A stretch of 28,807 nucleotides of DNA from Prorocentrum cordatum (lineage: Eukaryota > Sar > Dinophyceae > Prorocentrales > Prorocentraceae), in the NCBI GenBank assembly GCA_963575745.1, contig CAUYUJ010010377.1, forward strand, positions 1 to 28,807, in the 5' to 3' direction. A program made the position numbers and the translations under genes. The notes beneath the pieces were generated by a model that was not told the DNA's origin, searched no databases, and worked only from the letters and a program-made list of their open reading frames with translations. Position 1 is the first letter of the stretch. Each line of letters starts with the position of its first letter. Shown here one piece after another: positions 18,960-27,296 of this stretch.

Positions 18960-19480
18960 GGTGGGATAATGTGCGAACCTTGTCTCTGGGGCTGTGGACC
19001 ATGCTCCCTGTGGGGCGTGATCCGAGTGGGGGGCGTCCCGCAATGGGCGGGGGGACACTATCCCGACCCTGTCTGTGGGGCCGTCGGTGGAGCTCGCTGT
19101 GGGGCACGATCGGTGTGAGATGTGTGCCGAGATGGGCTGGAGGGCGGAATGCGAACCTTGTCTCTGAGGCCGTAATTCGGTGAAGCCCTTGCGGGGCACG
19201 ATCCGTGTAAGAAGTGTACCGAAGTGAGCGGGGTGATGCTATGCGAAGCTTCCCTCTGGTGCCATAAGTGCGGTCACCTGCGGGGCACGATCCGCATGAA
19301 GGGTGCGCCGCTGTGCGAATCCAGTCTTTGCGGCCGTAAAAGATCCTTGTAACGGGTGTGCCGAAATGGGCGAGGGTACTATGTGCGAACCTTGTTTCTG
19401 GGGCTGTGGGTCGAGCTTCCTGTTGGGCACGATCCGTGTGAAGGATGTGCCGAATAGGCGGGTGGACGCTATTGAGGTAT
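18960..19480 (+). repeat. Degenerate 70-92-bp satellite related to the 77-bp family
   Basis: The landmark TGCGAACCTTGTCTCTGGGG or its variants recurs near 18972, 19061, 19150, 19242, 19314 and 19384, each followed by a GGGGCACGATCCGTGTGA-like block. The second unit contains CCGTCGGTGGAGCTCGCT, matching CCTTCGGTGGAGCTCCCT of the 77-bp satellite read on the minus strand. Confidence 0.75.
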
Positions 19481-19850
19481 GTATGCCCACGATTGCGCAG
19501 GTGTTCCCATGTGGTGCTCGCGGTGGAATGGTGTGCGTGCCCATTCGTTGATTGATCTAACATTGGCTTTGCCTGGGCTAGACTCTAAACGCGCCGGAAT
19601 CGCGCGCGTGGTTCTAGTACAGATCTGACCGTAACAGATTAGGAGTTTCCAGCCTCGTGCTGTTGCACATGCTTACTTCCTCTGGTCATTGCCTTGGGGG
19701 GGTATCAATCGAGATCCCCATATGCTGAACGAGCCGCCGTCCATTCGCGCAACAGACTTTGAGACAATGCGCGCGTCCCCAAGGCGATATCCACATGTAG
19801 ACACCGGTTCGCCATCCACTCGTAGAATTATAGGGAGCGTGTCAGACGAG
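19481..19850. other. Unassigned spacer
   Basis: Less GC-rich unique sequence. The only frame (19689-19910) is 73 codons with no domain. Nothing else recognised. Confidence 0.5.
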
Positions 19851-19854
19851 TCTA

Positions 19855-20020
19855 CGCGGCGCTGCAGCGAGCGACGCGTTTTGAAACCGCTCCTCTTTCA
19901 ATCAGTGTAACCGTCGGGCACCTTCAAGACGAACGCGCGCGGCGCCCAAGCCAGAGCCTCATTCAGAAAGCCAACGCCACCACCCACCCGTGTTTCTCTT
20001 GAAACTTCAAGCTTCTAGGT
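19855..20020 (+). repeat. ~80-bp degenerate repeat, locus 2 (two units)
   Basis: Units begin near 19855 and 19936. The second head, AAGACGAACGCGCGCGGCGC, matches the head at 4144-4163. Its tail GAAACTTCAAGCTTCTAGGT resembles TTCAAACTTCAGGATC at locus 1. Confidence 0.5.
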
Positions 20021-20268
20021 CATACAGGCCTCGGAACAAATAGCGAACACGCATGCCACATTCATCGGTCAGCGCCTCCCCCTCCCCACAATGTTCAAGC
20101 TGTTGTTGGTCTCATGAGTTAAACTTCGACCGCAGTCTCCCCCGCGCGTGCCAACTTTGAGTTTCGGGAGATGAGGAGTGTCCACTAATTGTTTCCCCTA
20201 TCGGACGTAAGCGGTGGGGAAATTTCAGCCGAAGCGCCCAGGACTTATTGACACGCACGTGGGTGCGA

Positions 20269-20438
20269 CGAGGAGGAGGAGGAGGAGGAGGAGGAGGAGG
20301 AGGAGGAGGAGGAGGAGGAGGAGGAGGAGGAGGAGGACGAGGAGGGAGGAGCAGGAAGGAGGGGAGGAGGAGTAGAGGAGGGAGGAGGAGGAGGAGGGAG
20401 AGAGGAGGAGAGGGAGGAGGAGGAGGGGAGGAGGAAGA
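20269..20438. repeat. (GGA)n microsatellite at the LINE 3' side
   Basis: About 170 bp of GGA, purest at 20271-20335, then degenerate. On the element's strand this is (TCC)n directly after its 3' untranslated region. Confidence 0.95.
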
Positions 20439-20439
20439 G

Positions 20440-20671
20440 GGTGCAGGATGGAGAGCAGCGGGAGCACGGCAGGACGTCGCGTCGGCCAGGCCAACTAGTA
20501 CGCAGCACAACGGCCAGGGGGCCGCAGCCTCAGGGGAGGCCAGTGATGCCGATCACGTCGACGGACGCGAAGGGCGGCGCGCTGGGGCCAGACCGCCGCG
20601 CAGCGCCTTGCGGCGAGCCGCTGGGGCCAGAACGCCACGCAGCGGCTGCCCGTGCCAGGAGAGGCCGACCC
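20440..20671 (-). other. LINE 3' untranslated region
   Basis: About 230 nt between the ORF2 stop and the (TCC)n tract. It contains an imperfect direct repeat of 25 bp (20581-20605 and 20620-20644, two mismatches, core GCTGGGGCCAGA). There is no poly(A) tail or AATAAA-like signal. Confidence 0.6.
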
Positions 20672-23600
20672 TCAACCACTTCTCCGTCGCCTCCTGCGTC
20701 CCGCATTCCACGGCACCGAAGGCGCTCTGAGCGGGCCAATGGGCGGTGGCTGCCCTTCCCGCCGCAGCTCGGCCAGCCACGTCCGCAGGCACACGTAGTC
20801 GTAGCGCCGCATGCAGTCCGACACGATCCTCTGCGACCGCGTCAGCGTGTGGCGCCACCTGTAGTAGGCCCGCCTCGCGGGCATGCCAGTCCCCCAGGCC
20901 CGCTCGCAGATCTCCTCGGCCATCTCCTCGGCCGTCCTCCCACGCGCCCGCAGCCTGGTGGCGAAGCGCGGCTGGGACAGGATCTGCGTGACGTAGCCGA
21001 CGCAGTGGTCGAGCCACTCGCTGTAGCACTCCATCGTCTCGCCGACCTCGGGAGCCTGGGTCCAGTACCGCGCCCATCCAGCGACCTGCAGCTCAAGCCT
21101 GGGCGCGACGCTGCGCCTCGGCTGCGCTGGCTCAGGCCGAGCCACCGCAACTCTGCCAGCACTCAGGGCGGGGCCGCACACACGGTCGGCACTTGCAGGT
21201 CCCCTGCCACCCCTGGTGCTGGCCATGCACATGCCGTCGCGGTCCGCGTCGCTTCCTGGGCTCAGGGCGGGGCCGCACTCACGCACGCACATTGCAGGTC
21301 CCCTGCCACCCCTGGCCCAGGCCGCAATCCGTCGCCGCTCGGGGTGGGTGCTGGTGCTCAGGGCGGGGCCGCACTCAGGACCGCAAACTGCAGGTCCCCT
21401 GCCACCCCTGGCACCAGCCGTAGCTGCACGTGGACACGCCTCCCCAGAAGCCAGCTGCGGCTGCCGCTGGTCCTCCTCAGGCGACGCCGCTTCCAGAGAC
21501 CCGCTGCCAGTGCCCAGGGCGGGGCCGCGCACAGGACTGCACTTTGCAGGTCCCCTGCCACCCCTGGCGCTGGCCATACCCTTGCCGCCGCGGTCCTCGT
21601 CGCATCCTGGGCTCAGGGCGGGGCCGCACTCACGCACGCACATTGCAGGTCCCCTGCCACCCCTGGCCCAGGCCGTAAATCGTCGCCGCACGCGGTGGGC
21701 CTGGCTGCCGTCGCCGCCAGTGCCCAAGGTGGGGCCGCAGCCAGGGTCGCGGCTTGCAGGCCTCCTGCCACCCTTGTCACTGGCCATGCCTGGCAGCGCC
21801 CGCTGCGAGTTGTCAGACCTGCCAGCACTCAGGGCGGGGCCGCATTCGCGACCGCACTTTGCAGGTCCCCTGCCACCCCTGGTGCTGGCCATATCGGTAG
21901 TCGAGAACGGCTGCGGCGGGCTGCTCATGTCCTGAGGGCTGGTCACGGCGCCCTCCTGGTGGTCCGTGGTCAGCGTCACCTCGTGTGCCAGGTCACACCT
22001 CAAGGGCGCAGGCAGCCGCGACGGCCCCGCCGCCAGACAGGCATCGACCACCCCCACGTCTGGGGCAGCTGGCGGCGGCTGGAGCGTCACCAGTCCAGTG
22101 GTGCCCCCGTCGGGGCATTGGTGCGCTCCATAGGCCGAGGGCAAGCTGCCGTCGGCCATGTCTCCCTCATCACGCTGCGCGCCGCTGGCGGCTGCTGGAC
22201 CACGTTCGGCTAGCAGATGCTGCTGCCTTCGCTGCATCCGTTCCAGGAGCTCCTGCCGTCGCACCCGCCAAGCAGGCTTCTTGGTCTGGACTGCGTCGGA
22301 ACCTCCAGCCCCTGCAGGCACCTCGCGCGTCTCGTGGTCCTGGCCAGGCCTGGTCGCCTCGCCCTGTTCCTTCTGCGCGTGCCTGCCGCTTGGCCGCTCT
22401 GCAGCGCCGTCGCCCCCAGAGGCCATGTCGCCCGCGGCCGCGCTGGCCGCCGCTGTGGCCCATGTTCTGGGGCCGTCTGGAGCCTCGCCTGCACCTCCCC
22501 AAGTGAGCACCTTTCCTGTCTTGGGGTGCAGCCCTTGGCTGAGCTTCTTGAGCCGCGCCCTGAGGTTGGACAGGTAGGTGCGCTGGTTCTTGCCCTCGGC
22601 GCTGGGCGGGCCAGCGCAGGGCGCAGCCAGGGCCAGTGAGGAGCCTGTCGCCGCCCACGCCACGCATACCTCGCAGTAGATGGTGGGCCCTGCGCGCCTC
22701 AGCCTGTGCCCCTGCATCTCGATGGTGCCGTCCCCTGAGCCCCAGGGGGCAGGCTCGGCTGGCCTGGGCCCCGCATCTTCGGGGCACGCCGCGCGCTCGA
22801 TCGCCTGCATAGCGAACTCGCCCGCCTCCGAGACCACAATGGGCTGCGCGCCGACGTGCGCGATGATGGCCTCGGCCCGCAGCGCGGTGTACTGGCTGGC
22901 CTCGCAAGCTGAACGCGCGAACTGCGTCCATGTGGGCCCCGTCTGCCCGCTGGTCTGCCTGCAGCAAGCGCGGCACAGCACCACCGCCGTCCCGTTCAGG
23001 CGAACCAGGGAGTGGCTGATCACAGTCGCCGCCTGCACCTTGGGCACCTTTGGCGGGCGGGCTGTCTGCTCGGGCGCATCCCAGCGGCCTGCGTGCATCG
23101 TCCTCTGCATCGCCCAGCCGACGTACTTTGCCAGGCTCTTGTAGTGTTGCAGCTCGATGTTGTAGAACTCCTCGTACACCTTCGACACGGTGTGCTGCAT
23201 GGCTCCTTGCCGAGCGAACCAGTCGGCCCACATGTTGCCAGAGTACAGCAGCGGGTGGAGGCCTCGGTCCAAGTACGCATCCATGTCCTGATGCGCGGGG
23301 ATCCATCTCACTTCAGGCCGCGCTGGCTGGGCACGAATCCGTCTCCACACTGTGGCATGTGCCGCTCGCGCCTCCTCTAGCTCCTGCCCCCAGTGGCTGC
23401 ATTCCTTCTCCATCGACAGAAGGTCGGTGAAGACGAACTCGAGCTGCGGCCCCGCGAGCCGCAATGCCTGCAGCAGCGCGTGCCTCTCCGCGCGCCCGAC
23501 CGTCTGGAGCGGCCCTGGCAGCGCCCCGAACGCCGCCCGAACAGGCAGTCCCTGGAGGGAAAGCTGCACGAAGGCCCATCCGCAGCGCCTCAGCTCGGGC

Positions 23601-26600
23601 ATGCTGGACGCGAAGCCTGAGCCATCGGTGAAGACGGCGTTGCTGCAGGAAGCCGTGTCCGCCCCTTGGCTAGGCCAGCAGCCCCAGAACTTCACCTCGG
23701 CCTGCTCCGCGGCGGGCGGCACGAATGGCGGCATGCAGGGCAAGCACATTTGGAAGTCGGCGCTCTCGAAGCTGCCGCCCTCCTGCAGGCCTTTGTCGCA
23801 CATGAAGGTGCGGATGGCCTGCATCGGCTCGGGCGGCAGCTGCTCGTCCTGCTCCTCCTCTGTGAGCGGCTGCACGAGTACCTCGCAGCCGAAAAATCTG
23901 TGCCCAGGCGAGTCGGACGGATGTCCGCAGGCCCTGCAATTCGGCGCCGCCGCCAGCCCAAGGTCGTGCTGGGCCTGTTGCGTCCAGGCCACCGTCGCCC
24001 AGTGGTGACGCAGGCTGGTGGCCGACGGGCCCTCCGCCAAAGCCGCGCGCCCGTCGCCCACGCAGAGCCGCATGGCCCGCACCCAAGGCTTGACCTCGCC
24101 GTGCTGGCGGTGGTGCGCCGCGATCTGCCTCGCCTGCCAGCGTTGCACGCCGCCGGTCAGATGCATCCTGACGTCCTTCGGGCACGTGGTGAGGAGGTTG
24201 ATCGCCGTATCCTGGTCGGTGACCAGGGTCGTGCTGGAGTACATGTGCCATCCGATGCGCCAGAGCGTCAGCGTGACGGAGGCGATGGGACCGCGAGCCC
24301 CTGCCCAGGACGGGCGCCCCACGAGCCGCTCCGTGACCTTGGCCCAGGCCCTGTGGAGCCTAGCCAGGGAGGTGCGTTGTTCCCAGATCCAGCTGGCGTA
24401 TCGGCAAACGATGTCGCAGGTGGCGCCGTAGATGGGGTCGTACTCGCGCGCCTTCTGCGTGGCTAAATACACCGTGACGCTCGATGCACCTGGCCGAGCC
24501 CCTGCAAGCCTGCCAGCCTCGGCCCTCAGCACCTGCAGCGTATCGTCGGTGAGCCCTGACACCCCAGCACCGTGCGCCGCACTCGGCATGAGGCCCGTCT
24601 TCCACAGGCAGGTAGCGCGCCTGCCCACTGCCCCTCTGAAAGCTGCCAACTTGCCGCGCCGCTCCTTGAGCTGCCGCACCCGCTTTGCCGTCTGGAGCCT
24701 AGCGATTCTGCGCCCGCCCAGATCGTGCCCCAGGTTGCGGGCCCAGCGCATCTTGGTCAGCTTGCGGGCCGCCGCGTGTCGGGCACACTCGCGAGCAGCC
24801 GCGTCCGATGAGACCAAGTAGCCCGACTTGGTGGGCTGCACGACAATGCCTCGCTCTTGGGCGCCCTCGCGGAACCTGGTGGTGGCCGCCCAAAGCACGC
24901 CCAGTTGCGAGAGCCGCCTCCCGCGCCACTGCAAGGTGACGTCGTCGATGAGGGCCCTCGGGGTGACGCCTGCATCTCGCACCTGCTCGAGCAGCCTGAA
25001 CATGAGCAAGGTGACCATGGCACAGGCGTGAGTGCATCCTGCGAGCACGCCCTGATGTGACACGACCGCGTAGGACACCGAGCCGAAAGCTTGCAGCCGC
25101 CTCGGCTGCCTGTATAGCTCAATCAACATCCAGACCAACCGCAGCGGCATGCCCAGCAGCCGCGCCTCGATGAGTAGCCACTCGGGCTTAATCGTCTCAA
25201 AGAACTTCCAGGCGTCCAGCATGACGATTACGACGTGCTCGTCCAGGCAGTCCGATACCTCCGTCTCAAGGTTGAGGTCGAAGGCGGAGTCGGAGGAAGA
25301 TCTGCCGCCGCCCATGCCCCAAATACTGGCATTGGGGTGCGCCGTCAGCCACGCCTTGGACGTCGAGGCACGAGCCCTCGACCACCATCGGATTAGCGAG
25401 TGCATCAGCGTGATCAGCCTGCAGCCGCCAGAGGCCTTGGGGATGCGGCACATAGCGTGCCACAGCCTTTCGCTGGGCCAAGCCCCCAGCGCCTCGCACT
25501 TCATGAAGAGCTGGCCGCAGGTGTAAACGCCGTCGTCCGTGAGAAAGGTGAGCGCGCGCATACCGATCTGCGCTGGGCCGAGCGCCGTGGTGGTGGGGAA
25601 GCTGCAGGCGGCCCGCTGCAGCGCCTCCACGGTGAGGTCTTCGAGGTCGTCCCATTCGTCGAAGTCAGCTGGCCTTTCCAGCGCCTCGAGCTTGTGGCAC
25701 GACCAGACGTCCTCCCAGGCCTTCATCTCCCGGTCGCAGATCAGGTGCTGGCTGGCGACCTGCTGCTGCGGGACGAAGGTCTGGGCGAGCCGTCCAGTGG
25801 TGAGCTCGGTGTGGGTGCCCTGCCATTGCGCCAGCACCTCCTGCATCGCCCGCAGCTTGGTGAAGCGGTGCGCCTTGCCAGCGCCGTTCCGCAGGCTGTC
25901 GTTGGCCCACTGGATCCAGCTCTGCTGCCTGACCTTGAGCGCGTCCGCGTGGGCGTCCTTGGCGAACTGGACGATGCGGCCCGCCTGCTCCAGGAAGTCG
26001 GTGTTGCCGATCACGCGAAAGCCCTGCTCGAAGAAGGACCTCACCCAATGCGGGAGCAGTGCCAGCGTCTTCTTGCTGTCCATAACCACGCGCCCATACT
26101 CCAAAGCCCTCGCGACGAAGTCCGCCAGCTCGTGGTACTGCTCAGGGACAAGGGAGCACTGCAGGCTGGCGGTTTGCAGCCTCCTGCTGGCCTTCGCGAG
26201 GAACGCGCTGACCCCCATGAAGTGACGCGCCCATCGGCCCGCGACCTTGGCCGCGATGACATCAGGCCCCAATCGGACACGCTGCCCTTGCGGCTTCCAC
26301 TTGACTGGCGCCAGCTTGGTCGCAATGGGCCCCGCACGTCCTTCGAACCGCCTGCGCGCTTCGCCAACCTGGTCGTAGCGGTCCAACAGCTCCTGCTCCA
26401 AGGTGCTGACGACGGCGTCCCAGGCTGCTGGCAGCTCCTCGGCGCTGGTTGTGGCGCGCACCTGGGCCAAAGTGGGCGCCCAGTCCTCGACACCGCGGCT
26501 GCAGCCGATGGGCGGCACCGCTGGAATCGCCCTGGGGGCGATCGGGATCCTCACGCGCATGTCCAGGTCGGCGGCACGCAGCTCCATGTTGACAGGGAGG

Positions 26601-27283
26601 TGCGGGGAGGTGATGCCCAACTCATCCACTCTCGGAGCCGAGATGCGGCTGGCCAGGTTTGCACCGACCAGAAAGTAGTCCAGCACCGAGCCGCTGCCCG
26701 CCTGTGGGCGGCAGGTGTCGGCCGACGGCGCTAGCCAGAGGCCCCCCGCCTTTTCCAACTGCGCCAGGGGCAGGCAGCTGGGAGGCCCATTGAAGTCGCC
26801 GCCGACGATCCAATCGATGCCCGAGGCCGTGAGCTTCGTGAGGTAGCGAGTGAGCGCGCCGAAGATGCTTCGGTTCACGTCGTTCATGCCAACGCTGTCG
26901 ACCAGGTAGGCCGACACGAAGACAATGCCGCCACGGACTCCCCAGTGCACGTGGGCGGCCACCAGTCGCCCTGGCCACAGTGTCGCCGAGGGCAGCAGCG
27001 GCGGGGCCGTGACGGGGATGTTCTTGCGGGCCAAGACCGCGACGCCGCCCGTAGTGCCCTCCGCGGAGGTGGGGCCTGCCACTGCTGGCGCCCAGATGCC
27101 CGCGAACCCGTGATCCAGCACCTCGTGCTGCAGGTCGGCGAGCTTCGCCTCGTCCCGTCGGTGATGCTCCTGGACGAGAACGACGTGCGACTCGAGGGTC
27201 TCTAGGCACGGCGCCAATGAACCCCAGGAAGTCACGTTGCTGGTAGTGATAGTGCCTTTCGCCATCGCAAGTGTGCAGGACAT
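20672..27283 (-). CDS. LINE ORF2 polyprotein: endonuclease, reverse transcriptase, RNase H, long C-terminal extension
   Basis: 2203 aa from ATG 27283 to TGA 20674-20672. Residues 14-235: exonuclease-endonuclease-phosphatase (APE-like) domain with VLVQEH (Glu39), GGDFNGP (Asp163, Asn165), LDYFLV (Asp202) and SPHLPV (His228). Residues 600-830: reverse transcriptase with Asp690 (motif A, MLDAWKFFE), HQGVLAG (motif B), LIDDV (Asp780-Asp781) and Lys819. Residues 1116-1133: Cys-x2-Cys-x8-His-x4-Cys knuckle. Residues 1213-1360: RNase H with Asp1220, Glu1266, Asp1287, His1331 and Asp1354, all present. Residues 1437-1460 and 1537-1556: Cys-x2-Cys plus Cys motifs. Residues 1798-2051: seven RGG/Cys repeats. 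Residues 2060-2180: unrecognised helical domain with WARYW and YYRWRH. The protein would nick target DNA, reverse-transcribe the RNA and remove template. The frame is open upstream to ATG 28585, but that 434-codon part is S/R/P-rich and overlaps ORF1, so I chose the first ATG after the ORF1 stop; ATG 27265 is an alternative. Confidence 0.9.
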   Translation of the reverse strand: MSCTLAMAKGTITTSNVTSWGSLAPCLETLESHVVLVQEHHRRDEAKLADLQHEVLDHGFAGIWAPAVAGPTSAEGTTGGVAVLARKNIPVTAPPLLPSATLWPGRLVAAHVHWGVRGGIVFVSAYLVDSVGMNDVNRSIFGALTRYLTKLTASGIDWIVGGDFNGPPSCLPLAQLEKAGGLWLAPSADTCRPQAGSGSVLDYFLVGANLASRISAPRVDELGITSPHLPVNMELRAADLDMRVRIPIAPRAIPAVPPIGCSRGVEDWAPTLAQVRATTSAEELPAAWDAVVSTLEQELLDRYDQVGEARRRFEGRAGPIATKLAPVKWKPQGQRVRLGPDVIAAKVAGRWARHFMGVSAFLAKASRRLQTASLQCSLVPEQYHELADFVARALEYGRVVMDSKKTLALLPHWVRSFFEQGFRVIGNTDFLEQAGRIVQFAKDAHADALKVRQQSWIQWANDSLRNGAGKAHRFTKLRAMQEVLAQWQGTHTELTTGRLAQTFVPQQQVASQHLICDREMKAWEDVWSCHKLEALERPADFDEWDDLEDLTVEALQRAACSFPTTTALGPAQIGMRALTFLTDDGVYTCGQLFMKCEALGAWPSERLWHAMCRIPKASGGCRLITLMHSLIRWWSRARASTSKAWLTAHPNASIWGMGGGRSSSDSAFDLNLETEVSDCLDEHVVIVMLDAWKFFETIKPEWLLIEARLLGMPLRLVWMLIELYRQPRRLQAFGSVSYAVVSHQGVLAGCTHACAMVTLLMFRLLEQVRDAGVTPRALIDDVTLQWRGRRLSQLGVLWAATTRFREGAQERGIVVQPTKSGYLVSSDAAARECARHAAARKLTKMRWARNLGHDLGGRRIARLQTAKRVRQLKERRGKLAAFRGAVGRRATCLWKTGLMPSAAHGAGVSGLTDDTLQVLRAEAGRLAGARPGASSVTVYLATQKAREYDPIYGATCDIVCRYASWIWEQRTSLARLHRAWAKVTERLVGRPSWAGARGPIASVTLTLWRIGWHMYSSTTLVTDQDTAINLLTTCPKDVRMHLTGGVQRWQARQIAAHHRQHGEVKPWVRAMRLCVGDGRAALAEGPSATSLRHHWATVAWTQQAQHDLGLAAAPNCRACGHPSDSPGHRFFGCEVLVQPLTEEEQDEQLPPEPMQAIRTFMCDKGLQEGGSFESADFQMCLPCMPPFVPPAAEQAEVKFWGCWPSQGADTASCSNAVFTDGSGFASSMPELRRCGWAFVQLSLQGLPVRAAFGALPGPLQTVGRAERHALLQALRLAGPQLEFVFTDLLSMEKECSHWGQELEEARAAHATVWRRIRAQPARPEVRWIPAHQDMDAYLDRGLHPLLYSGNMWADWFARQGAMQHTVSKVYEEFYNIELQHYKSLAKYVGWAMQRTMHAGRWDAPEQTARPPKVPKVQAATVISHSLVRLNGTAVVLCRACCRQTSGQTGPTWTQFARSACEASQYTALRAEAIIAHVGAQPIVVSEAGEFAMQAIERAACPEDAGPRPAEPAPWGSGDGTIEMQGHRLRRAGPTIYCEVCVAWAATGSSLALAAPCAGPPSAEGKNQRTYLSNLRARLKKLSQGLHPKTGKVLTWGGAGEAPDGPRTWATAAASAAAGDMASGGDGAAERPSGRHAQKEQGEATRPGQDHETREVPAGAGGSDAVQTKKPAWRVRRQELLERMQRRQQHLLAERGPAAASGAQRDEGDMADGSLPSAYGAHQCPDGGTTGLVTLQPPPAAPDVGVVDACLAAGPSRLPAPLRCDLAHEVTLTTDHQEGAVTSPQDMSSPPQPFSTTDMASTRGGRGPAKCGRECGPALSAGRSDNSQRALPGMASDKGGRRPASRDPGCGPTLGTGGDGSQAHRVRRRFTAWARGGRGPAMCVRECGPALSPGCDEDRGGKGMASARGGRGPAKCSPVRGPALGTGSGSLEAASPEEDQRQPQLASGEACPRAATAGARGGRGPAVCGPECGPALSTSTHPERRRIAAWARGGRGPAMCVRECGPALSPGSDADRDGMCMASTRGGRGPASADRVCGPALSAGRVAVARPEPAQPRRSVAPRLELQVAGWARYWTQAPEVGETMECYSEWLDHCVGYVTQILSQPRFATRLRARGRTAEEMAEEICERAWGTGMPARRAYYRWRHTLTRSQRIVSDCMRRYDYVCLRTWLAELRREGQPPPIGPLRAPSVPWNAGRRRRRRSG
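21157..21895 (-). repeat. Seven tandem ~60-bp coding repeats in ORF2
   Basis: On the plus strand a conserved core runs from CAGGGCGGGGCCGC to GCAGGTCCCCTGCCACCCC. Copies start near 21160, 21260, 21357, 21511, 21610, 21721 and 21827, with variable spacers. Read in frame they give [AT]RGGRGPA-x-C-x3-C-GPALS-x-G. Copies 2 and 5 on the plus strand are nearly identical to each other (both followed by CACGCACGCACATTGCAGG), which points to recent exchange or duplication of a two-unit block. Confidence 0.85.
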
Positions 27284-27296
27284 CGCGATGATGAGC

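Noticed and set aside
20441-22213. 590-codon plus-strand frame and other long frames overlapping the LINE (for example 25400-26734 plus, 22170-23306 minus)
   Set aside because: Shadows of ORF2 in GC-rich sequence. Only the ORF2 frame carries ordered catalytic motifs.
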